From NCBI GenBank assembly GCA_027405735.1, contig JAPEHQ010000016.1, positions 806,001 to 870,000 of the forward strand: a stretch of 64,000 nt of DNA, given 5' to 3'. Each line of letters begins with the position of its first letter. The stretch's first letter is position 1. Of this stretch, positions 1 through 9,139 are shown piece by piece. Position numbers and translations under genes: made by a program. The notes beneath the pieces are model-generated. The model was given only the letters and a program-made list of their open reading frames with translations, ran no database searches and was not told the origin of the DNA. The DNA comes from Mucor racemosus. Taxonomy: Eukaryota; Mucoromycota; Mucoromycetes; Mucorales; Mucoraceae.

Positions 1-771
1 GTATTTGTTCCTTAAATTCAAGCGAAATTCTAGTAATCATAATAGGATTGATATATAAAGTAAAGTTTATGGCTCCCTTGGGCAGACACGGATTTTGAAT
101 ACGATGTTATACCAAAAATCATTTTCTTGATCTTCAGGTCTGTGGTACGTTTTTAAAGCATTTTCATATTACATTTATAATAGTTAAATAGGCAAATTAA
201 ATTTTAATTTGTTTATATACCTATTATTGACCTCATAAATTTTTATTTGTCATTGTGTCATGTATTTTATGACATTATAGCACATATTCTGAAGGATATC
301 CTAAACTACCACAATTATTACATTATCTCCGGACATCTGTCCGGCAGTCCGGTAATGGCAAAAAGTATTATTAAAAAAATCATTATATTTTTATCTTCAT
401 TCTATCATCTCTACAAGTAATTTTTTTTAAATTAAAAAAAAAAATCTAGATAGCTCAGATGTACATGATCATCATTACATGTTTCTTTACTTTGATGTAT
501 ACTTTTTTACATCATTAATATTTACTAAAATGTGGCAATAAAGCTATCGGACTTTTAATCCGAAAAGATGTGATGGCATTTCTTTTCTGATATTGATATA
601 GATATCTAATCGAGTACATGCAATTTGAATATTATGTTTACGTTTATAGATTTGTCAGATTGAATATTTATTGTAAAAATGTAATTGTATTTATGAAAGA
701 AAGAGAAAAAAAAGTATTGATTGAATATAATGTAAAAGATAAAAAAGTAATAATAAAAAAAAAGAATAAAA
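1..771. other. AT-rich intergenic sequence, no gene seen
   Basis: No coding region with codon structure is visible. A short dyad built on TCCGGAC/GTCCGG lies near 330-352, and a related TGTCCGGTAAT string recurs near 45,790, so this may be the edge of an old repeat. The last 100 bases hold the likely 3' UTR of the bZIP gene on the minus strand. Confidence 0.5.
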
Positions 772-1566
772 TTATTGAGATTTAGATGTAAGAGCTCTGT
801 GTGCTTCAGCTAATTGAGCTTCAAGGACACGAATACGATCTTCAAGACCTATGTCTTTAGATATAAGAGCACTTTTTTCCGACTCGAGCACGGCAACACG
901 GGTCGTGAGTCGGGAATTATCACTCTCTAACTCTGTAACTTGCTTCTCCAATGTTTCCATCTTGACGATTTTCTTGAGACGAGAACGACGAGCAGCATCA
1001 GTATTCTTTTGACGCTTTTGAGCAGCTTCATCACTATCTTGTTCGTTTTCAATCTTACGCTTCATAGAGTTCATGTTGGGCGTAAAGACGGTTCCACCTG
1101 GACGAGGAGCAATGGGAATAGCTGTCTTTGGCATGATAGCAACTGGAGCAGGCTTAGGTGCAACAGGAGCTAAACGACGAGGTTGCTGAGTCTGTACTTG
1201 AACAGGTCTTGGGGTAGAAGGCTGAGTAGTAGCATTTGTGTTCAAGATATCAGGGAAAAGAGCAACCAAAGCCTCTGCAGAGACAACATCATTTTCTTGA
1301 TCAGAAACAGGACTTGCAGTTAAAGGAGGAGAAATAGGTAATAACTGAAGAATGTCTTGGAAAGCATCAGAATGTTGTTTCAGGAATAAATCATTGGAAT
1401 TGGAAGGAATTGGAGCAAACCAATCATCCATAGAAGGAGAATTGGAGTTACCGACAATAGTAGTAGAGTTAAAGACTTGAGCAAAAGTTTGATCTTGCTG
1501 AGTCATGGGAGTGATGGGGCTAGTATAGCCACCAGCAAAAAAGTTGGGATTAAATGGTGTAGTCAT
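772..1566 (-). CDS. GCN4: bZIP transcription factor of the Gcn4/CPC1 type (264 aa)
   Basis: Single-exon DNA-binding regulator. The C-terminal third carries a basic region with NTDAARRSRLKK (about residues 185-196), the NxxAARxSR signature of the Gcn4 class, followed by a leucine-zipper coiled coil (about 203-255). The N-terminal half is rich in Pro, Gln, Thr and acidic residues, with hydrophobic/acidic clusters around 50-110 that resemble Gcn4 activation motifs. In the family, Gcn4/CpcA proteins activate amino-acid biosynthesis genes and are controlled mainly by translation through upstream ORFs. The 5' leader here contains two such ORFs (1805-1819 and 1587-1721), which supports the assignment. 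The start ATG has A at -3. The bZIP class is nearly certain; orthology to Gcn4 rather than another short bZIP is an inference from the basic region and the leader. Confidence 0.82.
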   Translation of the reverse strand: MTTPFNPNFFAGGYTSPITPMTQQDQTFAQVFNSTTIVGNSNSPSMDDWFAPIPSNSNDLFLKQHSDAFQDILQLLPISPPLTASPVSDQENDVVSAEALVALFPDILNTNATTQPSTPRPVQVQTQQPRRLAPVAPKPAPVAIMPKTAIPIAPRPGGTVFTPNMNSMKRKIENEQDSDEAAQKRQKNTDAARRSRLKKIVKMETLEKQVTELESDNSRLTTRVAVLESEKSALISKDIGLEDRIRVLEAQLAEAHRALTSKSQ

Positions 1567-1932
1567 GGTTTTTTTGGTTTCTATTTTCAGATTGGGTAGT
1601 TGGGATTATAGTTAGTTTTCTTTCTATTGCAGGTAGATGGTTCGTCTGTAGTATAAGAGAAAAAAGGCTTGCTGGGACGAGGGTTGAAGAGCAGCATTTT
1701 TGGGGGACAATCAAAAAGCATATTTAACAAATTTAACAAATTAATCAATATTTAACAAAAAATAAAATTGATTCAAATAACAAAGAGGGGGAACAACAAG
1801 AGATTTAAAAGGCAACCATTTTAAACAGTGGAAAAAAAGGTGAAGTAGTGTTTAAAAAAAGTAGCTGAAAGGGTTAAGAAGAAAAAAGGAAAAGAAAATA
1901 TTTTCATCATCCTCTCCCTTATTTATAACTAA
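1567..1932 (-). promoter_or_regulatory. uORF-bearing 5' leader and promoter of the Gcn4-like gene
   Basis: Reading the minus strand toward the main ATG at 1566: a TATA-like TTATAAATAA near 1918-1929; an ORF of four codons (MVAF, stop) at 1819-1805 with A at -3 and G at +4; then a 44-codon ORF at 1721-1587 with a second in-frame ATG at 1697; then 20 nt to the main start. A further 29-codon ORF at 1910-1821 is probably upstream of transcription because it sits only a few bases below the TATA. CCAAT boxes lie near 1961-1965 and 1999-2005. A very short first uORF followed by a longer inhibitory one is the known layout of Gcn4/cpc-1/ATF4 leaders. The transcription start was not determined. Confidence 0.6.
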
Positions 1933-2124
1933 TTTTTAGATACAAGATCTTCATCAATTGATTGGTTAACCCGCTATTGCTCATAACTTGAACCTTAAAT
2001 TCATTGGTTAATAATTTTTATTTATTACAAATGTTTTCCATATGTGTATTAAACAAAAAATTTACATCTAAAATCCCTCTGATCCTTGTGTGATCCCCAC
2101 GCTTCAAAAAGAAAAACAACTTTA

Positions 2125-3846
2125 TTATCCTTCAGCAAACCAACAATTTTTAATATGCTTTTTAATAATAAATGGTTGCTCAAGCTTTGATTCTAGCTGA
2201 CGCTTTCTTGCATAGCCAAAATCTTTCTTTCGACAATCATCTTTACCATTTTCAACCCAATCTAGGGCTTTAGTGTTTTTCAAAGCTTTCAGTATTCCAT
2301 GTCTCTTCTGGTTCCGTTGCCATTTTTTGATGATTTTTTGCTTTGTTTTTAGGCTGTCCTTTGTAATAGAGATTGGTGGATCTAAATTCAATAGTGGCTT
2401 TTCTTCTTGGGCATGTTCTTTAAACACCTTATCACTAATCTTTCTGCCAAATCGGGATTTAGATGTTGAAGGAGACAAATGCCGTGGCGTCGGAGTTATA
2501 AACATAAAATATGGTTGTGAATCCTCTTCTTCTTCATCATCATCAGTAGACATTTCTGTTATATTATTGAGTGGTATATTGTCTTTAAGTTCTTCAACTT
2601 CCTCCTTTGATAATGAGCTAATATTTGTGGAAGATATTAAATCTATTGGTTGAAATTCCAAATGTTTTAGTTCAATTTGATGACGATCATTCTCATCACC
2701 GACATTAGAACAAGCCTCTTCTAGAACCAACAATTGATCAGTATTATCTTTTGAGCTACTGCGCGTTTCAGCAGTTTGTTCCTGAACAATTTCCTCTTTT
2801 GATGGTATTTCCTGGTCAATTGTTGGTGGTATTTTGGTTTCTATTAGATCGCCTGAGTTTTTGTCAATGATAGGCAATTCTTGCAATTTTTCTACTAAAT
2901 TTTGATCCATCATGCATTCATCATAAAGATCAACACCACCATAATCATTCATTTCATCTTCATCTGTCATACATTCATTGATAGTGATATCTGTTGAGGT
3001 TTCGCTTATATCTTCAGTTCTTCCTGCTTCTGTATCATGTTTGCCTGATGAGCTTTGACTTGCTTCAGGTTGAATATGGTTCTCCACGTCTATATTATTG
3101 GTATCTTGTAGTGTCAATTCAATGACTGAAGCGCTTTCAGTGTCCTTGGGTTCTTTTTTGTCAATTAAACCAGATATTTGATTTACGCTGTTGATGTCTG
3201 TACTATTATCTTCAGCCAAATTAACACTCGCATCAAGCTCTTTATGATTTCCTGCATCTGAACATTCGATTTGTGGTGTTTTGCCTGTTGTTTTATTATT
3301 TGTTTCTTCAGGATCGTGATCAACAACATTTTCTTTTTTGTCGATATCATCTAATTTAGCTGAATTATGGGTATTTTTTTCAGAAATATTTTTTTCCAAG
3401 ATTCCAGCAACAGGTGCTGTAGTACTTCCATCGTGTGAACGGATATGCTTTCCTTTGACTGTTGGAGGAACAAATGTTAAGTTACTTAAATCCATTTCCC
3501 AATCATCCTTGTGCTTTTCTTGAAGCATATCTTTGTAGGTTTTTGGCTTTGTGGAGCTATCATTATTCAAGGATCTCTTTGGCTTTCCAATACTGACAGC
3601 TGGCATTCTATTTTTATCGAAATTTGCAGCGTTTCCTCCCCATAATTCTGATAAAATAACTCTGTCGTGTTGTGAAGGTGCTCGGTCAAGTAAAAGATCG
3701 TCAATGGCACGATTGGAAGAAGGTGCAACAAAGTCTGCATCGAGAATCTCACGCCGAGGTAGCTTTCGATTGCGCTTTGGTTTTAACTTTTTGGTAGTAG
3801 TTATATCAAGTGTCATATATGAGCAGTTTTTAAAATTACTGTGCAA
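2125..3846 (-). CDS. acidic, largely disordered protein of unknown function (573 aa)
   Basis: I do not recognise a family. The N-terminus is basic (KKLKPKRNRKLPRRE at about residues 19-33) and is followed by short ordered-looking patches: DADFVAPSSNRAIDDLLLDRAP, then LSELWGGNAANF, then DWEMDLSNLTFVPP. Residues about 150-440 are Glu/Asp/Ser/Asn-rich and low in hydrophobics, including a DDDEEEEDS run. The C-terminus is again basic and Lys/Arg/Trp-rich (WQRNQKRHG, ending CWFAEG). The basic-acidic-basic layout would suit a nuclear scaffold or chromatin-associated protein, but that is inference only. The ORF opens at 3846; the methionine at codon 11 (3816) precedes the basic segment and is an equally good start. 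No intron is needed. Confidence 0.6.
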   Translation of the reverse strand: MHSNFKNCSYMTLDITTTKKLKPKRNRKLPRREILDADFVAPSSNRAIDDLLLDRAPSQHDRVILSELWGGNAANFDKNRMPAVSIGKPKRSLNNDSSTKPKTYKDMLQEKHKDDWEMDLSNLTFVPPTVKGKHIRSHDGSTTAPVAGILEKNISEKNTHNSAKLDDIDKKENVVDHDPEETNNKTTGKTPQIECSDAGNHKELDASVNLAEDNSTDINSVNQISGLIDKKEPKDTESASVIELTLQDTNNIDVENHIQPEASQSSSGKHDTEAGRTEDISETSTDITINECMTDEDEMNDYGGVDLYDECMMDQNLVEKLQELPIIDKNSGDLIETKIPPTIDQEIPSKEEIVQEQTAETRSSSKDNTDQLLVLEEACSNVGDENDRHQIELKHLEFQPIDLISSTNISSLSKEEVEELKDNIPLNNITEMSTDDDEEEEDSQPYFMFITPTPRHLSPSTSKSRFGRKISDKVFKEHAQEEKPLLNLDPPISITKDSLKTKQKIIKKWQRNQKRHGILKALKNTKALDWVENGKDDCRKKDFGYARKRQLESKLEQPFIIKKHIKNCWFAEG

Positions 3847-5483
3847 CAGACATGCAATAGAAAAAGTTCTTCTTTTTTACGCCGAGGTTCAAGAACTACA
3901 TACAAGTCACTGGTGTTCAAGGAATGCATAAATGTTCAATCAGAGTTTTTTGATTGTCTTTAATACATAAAATGTAACACAATCATAACCACAAGCTAGT
4001 AAATAGGTCTCACAGCGCCTGTTCTACTAAACATCAGTTAAATAATGGAATATGTGTATGCTAGCTTTGGTTGTTTGTTATAATTTGCATCAACCAGATT
4101 TAGCTAATTAAACCTTTAAAGAGTTTTTTTCATACATTGAAACTTAAGAAAATAAAATAAATCTGCCTATTATCGTATTTTCCAAAGAATTTTTGCTACG
4201 TATACATTTTTTCCCTCTTATTTCATGATGATGGTTGATTTTTGGAGTGGTCAGTAGCTCTAGTAAACTGATATGCACTGCTGCCACCAGCTAGCATAAA
4301 TTAAAACTCCGCAAAATAAGAATAGTGAAAAATAAAATTGCTTCGGGCGATTTCATAAAAGGCAGATCGTACGTCAAGGTATTATACCAATACTGGCTAT
4401 ATAATGAGAAGGAAAGAGTCATTTTTTAAGCTAAATTGCACTATATGTTATTCAATGTTGGGCATAATATGTATCTCATTTTATTTACTACCAATTGAAT
4501 ACACATACAGAATGAATTGATGCTACGTTCTTTGTCTTGCAAACCGTATATAATGCTTCATTACCTATATTCGGTACTGTACATATCTTCTTAATCCTCC
4601 TTAAGAATGTTATAATCAAAGGTAGAGCAACCAGTAAAGACGTCAATGGAGCATTTTTATGTCTGAATCTTTGATATGTCTCTGTTAAGAACCATAGAGC
4701 TGTACAATCAATAGACAAAGCGTCTGCCTGAGCAATTGCCGTTTCTGGCCTCTCATACATGCTCTTCAATGAGCCATTACCAATGTCCAACTCGTACACC
4801 AGTCAATCTAATACTGAAATTTTTTCCAAGATCACTGCTTTCTGTACAAGAAACGGAAATGGAGACAGCAGCGATGCTGCTTTACTGAATGATTGGATCT
4901 GGTAAGTACAAATTAATAGTATTTTCAATATACAATGTACTAACAGAAATCTTGCTTATTAAGTTTCATCAACAAATAAGTAATGCTGGAAACGCCACCA
5001 AGTTTTTTTTAAGTTCATGGATACACGCATTAGGTCATAAGCAGCAAATGAATCAATCCACATTGTTGCTCGCGTAATAAATTATCAGCTGAATTTAGCG
5101 ACCAGATAACAAAGAAGCCACTAATATCAAATCTTTATACATATTTCTTTCACTTTTGCTAGCATATTGGATGCTATGCAAGTATTTATCTCTGCTTAAA
5201 TTGCAAGTATTGCATATTATGTAGTATTTAAAAGTAATTATACTGAGAAACATCTAAGATATTGTCAATCAATTTCTAATCTTTTACCCCTCAGGGTTGA
5301 TTTATAAATATAAAAGGCGAATTTGTAATTAGCACTGACTTTGAAGAGCCAAAAATACCACTTCATTAGATTCACTCCGCTTTGATTAACCTTGAACAAA
5401 AATAGGTGAGTACCTACACCTCCCTTTTTTCACGCCTCTTCTTTTATTATCATTTTTAAAAAACCTGCAATATCGTTAATAAT
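3847..5483. other. intergenic region and promoter of the four-TM protein gene
   Basis: No confident gene. A 103-codon open frame on the minus strand (4488-4799) has a hydrophobic middle but no recognisable domain, splice context or codon signature. A strong TATA box (TATAAATATAAAAGG, about 5302-5316) lies 170 bases ahead of the ATG at 5484. A GTGAGT donor at about 5405 suggests a possible 5'-UTR intron. Confidence 0.45.
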
Positions 5484-6221
5484 ATGGGTTTAGCTTTAGA
5501 AAAATGTTGTTGCTTTATACCACTTCGTATGGGCACATTTATCATTGCTCTTTGGTTTTTTGTAAGTTGGCATTTGATAATCAATAATAGGGATGATTCA
5601 ACTGATTAGCATAATAAATAGGTTGCTTACTTGTTTGACGCTGTTACTGGATTTCTTGGTGTTAATTGTATGTTTTATTATATTAAAAGGACAGAAATTT
5701 TTACTGACCATTGTTTTATTATATAGCAATCATCGTATATTCAGGACAAACAGCAAAAGCATGGTATTATATCAATTTATTATTTACAGTTTCAGTATTC
5801 GTTGGCGGTTTATCTGGTATCATTGGGTCAACATTTGTATGGTTATCAATTGATTATATTTATAGAAATTGTTATTAATCTTGTAACGAAACTAGGCGCA
5901 GAGAAAATCTGCCAGATTCTTCAGTATTGTTGTTTGGGTATGCTGCTCATTATCTTTTTTGAAATACGTTATCTCCTTGGCTTTGATGATTGTTTACCGT
6001 CAAAACATGATTAATACATGTATTCGATCTGGCGTTGTTGGATTTGGAAATTCACAAATTGGTCTTGTTCCAACTACAATCTCTACAAACAGTTATTATT
6101 CACCTGTCAAATACCCAGATACAATGAATGCACATGCAACATCTGCTGAAGATTGTGAGCAATCAATTAAAATGTTGATTATTTTATGGGGCGCCATCAT
6201 CTTCGTTGTGCAAATTGTTCA

Positions 6222-6256
<35 letters not shown>

Positions 6257-6424
6257 ATTAAAAAACACATTATATTCTAACTTTATTAAAACTAGATCTA
6301 TTTCGCATCCGTTGTTGGTGCTTATGCTACCAGACTTCACAGTGGTGCTCGCCATCACAGACTTCATGATCAACAAATCAAAGATTTTGAAGAATCAACA
6401 TTCCACATGTCTACTGTCTATTAA
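5484..6424 (+). CDS. four-transmembrane protein, LAPTM/MARVEL-like (229 aa, 5 exons)
   Basis: Assembled from five exons whose frames join cleanly: 5484-5561, 5622-5667, 5727-5836, 5896-6222, 6296-6424 (690 nt). The protein begins with a Cys-rich cytosolic stretch (EKCCCFIPLRMGTF). It has four hydrophobic helices at about 17-40, 55-80, 85-112 and 165-195, with a polar loop between helices 3 and 4 (GFGNSQIGLVPTTIS) and a His/Arg-rich cytosolic tail ending MSTVY. The CC-x-PLRxGT start followed by helix 1 resembles LAPTM4/MARVEL-type tetraspan proteins of endomembranes, but I cannot name a fungal orthologue. Introns are 59-73 nt. Intron 4 opens GT followed at once by an A tract of about 31. Splice sites are inferred from consensus and from preserved hydrophobicity. 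Confidence 0.72.
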
Positions 6425-6928
6425 ATTATCTCATTCTGTACTCTTTTTCATCATATATCTCTGTACATTTACTTTTTTGTTTTTGTTTTAGCACTATGCT
6501 ACATTTCTATCATCATTCTTTTCCGAGAAAAATAAAATGAAATCATTAGACAGGTTTCTTTTGATACATTTCATGTTTAAATTTTAAGTTTTTGATCTGC
6601 ATTAGCTCATATCGGTTGTTGCGTAGCAACCATTAAAATTCAATTGTGTTCATGCAAATTTTAGTGCAGGTGCTTTGAGTGTTTTCCAATCATTGCGCCT
6701 TAACATGCTCACAGTTTGAGGGTTATAGTTTTCCATTGCATTTAGTTTGACAGCCAAACAGTTGAACCTTTGTAATCTACGTCACTGCCCCGTTGTTGAG
6801 AAACCGCAACAAGAAAGTATTTTCTTTGGTTAGATGTAGCTTTTTTTTTTTTTTTTTTGTCTAATCTTTTCTTTTATATCAACTACTGTTCATCATTTTA
6901 TTCATTCACAGTATCATATTTTAGAAAA
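6425..6928. other. short intergenic region between two + strand genes
   Basis: Holds the 3' UTR of the upstream gene (AATAAA-like signal near 6531) and the promoter/5' UTR of the endosulfine gene. A T17-18 run sits at about 6841-6858. No other feature seen. Confidence 0.5.
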
Positions 6929-7397
6929 ATGAATCCTGCCCAGCAAAATAAGGTCGATGTTAGTGTAAGTATTGAAAAATCTATACATGGAGAATCTCGT
7001 TTTTTTCGATTTTCGAATACGTGTTTATACTAAATAATATTAATTTCTCACACACACATTTTATAGCAATTAAGTGAAGAGGAAAGAAAGTTATTCCGTA
7101 TGTATGGTAAACTCCCTGACCGCAAAGACCTTTTGGGTCACAAGTTGAAGGTACTTTTAGCATTTGATGTTATTTGAAATGTGTTTAATAAATGATATTG
7201 AATAGGAACGTAAATACTTTGATTCTGGTGATTATGCACTCTCTAAAGCCGGAAAAGAACCCTTGGCAATAGGATCAGAACATCCTTCACCTGATACCAT
7301 TCCTCATTCCAATCCTATTTCATTACCTGGTTCTAGTCCTGTTAAGGAGAGTCCTTTGGTTTCAGAGTCGGATAAAGACGCTGGTAAACAACAGTAA
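6929..7397 (+). CDS. IGO1: endosulfine / Igo1-ARPP19 family PP2A inhibitor (103 aa, 3 exons)
   Basis: Exons 6929-6964, 7067-7150 and 7206-7397 give a 103-aa acidic, Ser/Pro-rich protein. The diagnostic FDSGDY motif is at residues 45-50, with Ser47 as the predicted phosphosite. It is preceded by the conserved LFRMYGKLPDRKDLLGHKLKER block (24-42). In the family, phosphorylation of this Ser by Greatwall/Rim15 kinase turns the protein into a PP2A-B55 inhibitor acting in quiescence entry and mitosis. The Ser/Pro-rich tail has several SP sites that may take further phosphorylation. The gene converges with the SPRY gene (309 nt between stop codons). Confidence 0.93.
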
Positions 7398-7706
7398 ATC
7401 TGGTTATTTTTTGTGCTAAAGCATTATGCATTGGATTTGTGAATCGTAACTCACTCACTCACACTCAGATTTTACACACATTACAAACACTCGAAGCCGA
7501 CACAATTATATCAATACTTTTGACTATTCCATTGTAATCTTTTCACCACTACAATATCAAAGACACTCTTTTTCGTTTATATATAAATATCTTTTGTTGC
7601 AACAAGCATCTTTTTTTTTTCTTTATACTTTAATTTGACCATCCTTCTCCTTATCTTGTGTGGTATCTTTTTATTAAAAAAAATCATAGCAAAATACTTT
7701 ATCAAA

Positions 7707-8570
7707 TTAAATATATTGTCCTGCCCAATTTTCAATAGGATATTTGAAAGGTTGCCTACCAAAATTAACTTGTATTTGTGCTGGTCCATCAGCTCCTATG
7801 CTTGGGAAATAGTGGTGGCGTACCAGTCCCGAGAATGCTTGTCCAACGATAATACCATTGAGAGTAAAAGTAACATTGCCCGTTTCAGGAGAGTATAAGC
7901 ATCCTATAGTGTCTCCTACAGTCCAACTAGGACCAAATGGTTGACCCCCTGTAGCATCATCACAAAATTTATGCCCATCATCACTATGATATCCTACAGA
8001 AAATTTATTCCAACCTGGCATGCGAAAAATAGGATAAGGTCTTGTACAAAGACCAATAGCCATCACAACATCCGGCCCTGCCTGTTGCACAGTGACCTCA
8101 AAGTAATGCTGTGTCATAGTTTGATTTTCATATCGATTCTGGCCATTATACTCGGCAATCTTTAAATATGGATGCGATGCTAAAGCTGTAGCATCAAAGT
8201 CCTCCAAAGGTCCACAATTAGGACGAAATGCTGGCCAGAATCGTACGTTATCAGGTTGCTCAACTACATAGGCAGGGTTTTGTGGGTTTGCTTTGATATG
8301 CTTGAATAATTGATTGTTTTGAATATTGGTATCAATTTGTATGGTATTGAGAAAGCCTCTTTGTCCAACTTCTTGTGCTTGCATAATAGGAAAAGCGTCT
8401 ATTTGGTTTGAAAATGCTTGTACAAACATCTCGCCTCGTTCGAATGAATCGAACGAAGCATCATGGTACTTTCCAAGACGGTATACTTGGTTATCTGGAT
8501 CAATATTAGATTGGAAAGCGTGGTCATAACTTGGAGGTTCTTCCTCGAGATTGTTGCTGTTGTTCTTCAT
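7707..8570 (-). CDS. SPRY-domain protein with N-terminal PPxY, Ear1/Ssh4-like (287 aa)
   Basis: Single exon. A stop codon directly precedes the ATG at 8570, which fixes the start. A PPSY motif (residues 12-15) is a canonical ligand for WW domains of Nedd4/Rsp5 ubiquitin ligases. Residues about 125-280 form a SPRY domain with the landmarks HYFEVTV, AIGLCTRPYP, MPGWNKFSVGYHSDDG, GDTIGCLYSPETGNVTFTLNG and FPSIGADGPAQIQVNFG. This is the SPRY subtype found in yeast Ear1 and Ssh4, Rsp5 adaptors for membrane-protein sorting. Unlike those, no transmembrane helix is evident, so this would be a soluble relative. The adaptor role is inferred from PPxY plus SPRY. Confidence 0.85.
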   Translation of the reverse strand: MKNNSNNLEEEPPSYDHAFQSNIDPDNQVYRLGKYHDASFDSFERGEMFVQAFSNQIDAFPIMQAQEVGQRGFLNTIQIDTNIQNNQLFKHIKANPQNPAYVVEQPDNVRFWPAFRPNCGPLEDFDATALASHPYLKIAEYNGQNRYENQTMTQHYFEVTVQQAGPDVVMAIGLCTRPYPIFRMPGWNKFSVGYHSDDGHKFCDDATGGQPFGPSWTVGDTIGCLYSPETGNVTFTLNGIIVGQAFSGLVRHHYFPSIGADGPAQIQVNFGRQPFKYPIENWAGQYI

Positions 8571-9139
8571 TTAAATTATAAAAAGTGGTGCAGGTGAAAA
8601 AGGAAAACAATTGCTGAGCAGTAATAATGCCACTTGTTTAATTGTTTGTGTGTATATGGAAATCTTGGATTCGCCATTTTGAAAGTCATCTGTGAGAAGC
8701 TGAGCAACTCTCTCGATTTCACTATATATCGCGATTGTTGCACCCTTTAACATTCAAATAATTCACATTTTATATCACATTTTTGAAATTGTGCTGATTC
8801 ATAAACATCTAATTAATTTGTGAACTTCTATACATAGCAGTTGGAAAGCTAATAAACTACTCAATTCTTTTTAACAATATGTTTTCGAATAGATGTCTCT
8901 TTAAGTATGATACTAGGTTTATTGTGCTTTTATTATCCTGAATCAAATTTGATAACTTTTTTTGTTTATGATATGCCCAAAAATTTAATAATACATTAGC
9001 AGATAGTTGACAAATTTATTAGTTTAGTAAATAACTATCTATACTTATAAGTTGCGTCCGTTACATCACAAGATGTTTAGAAGAAATGCAACATTACTGC
9101 TTTAATAATGGAGTTATATATCTCTACAATAGTTGTAAA
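8571..9139. other. intergenic sequence upstream of the SPRY gene
   Basis: Promoter region of the minus-strand SPRY gene. It is AT-rich and no gene or recognisable repeat is seen before family A begins around 9140. Confidence 0.4.

Noticed and set aside
4488..4799. 103-codon minus-strand ORF as a membrane-protein exon
   Set aside because: No family match, no convincing flanking exons and no codon signature.
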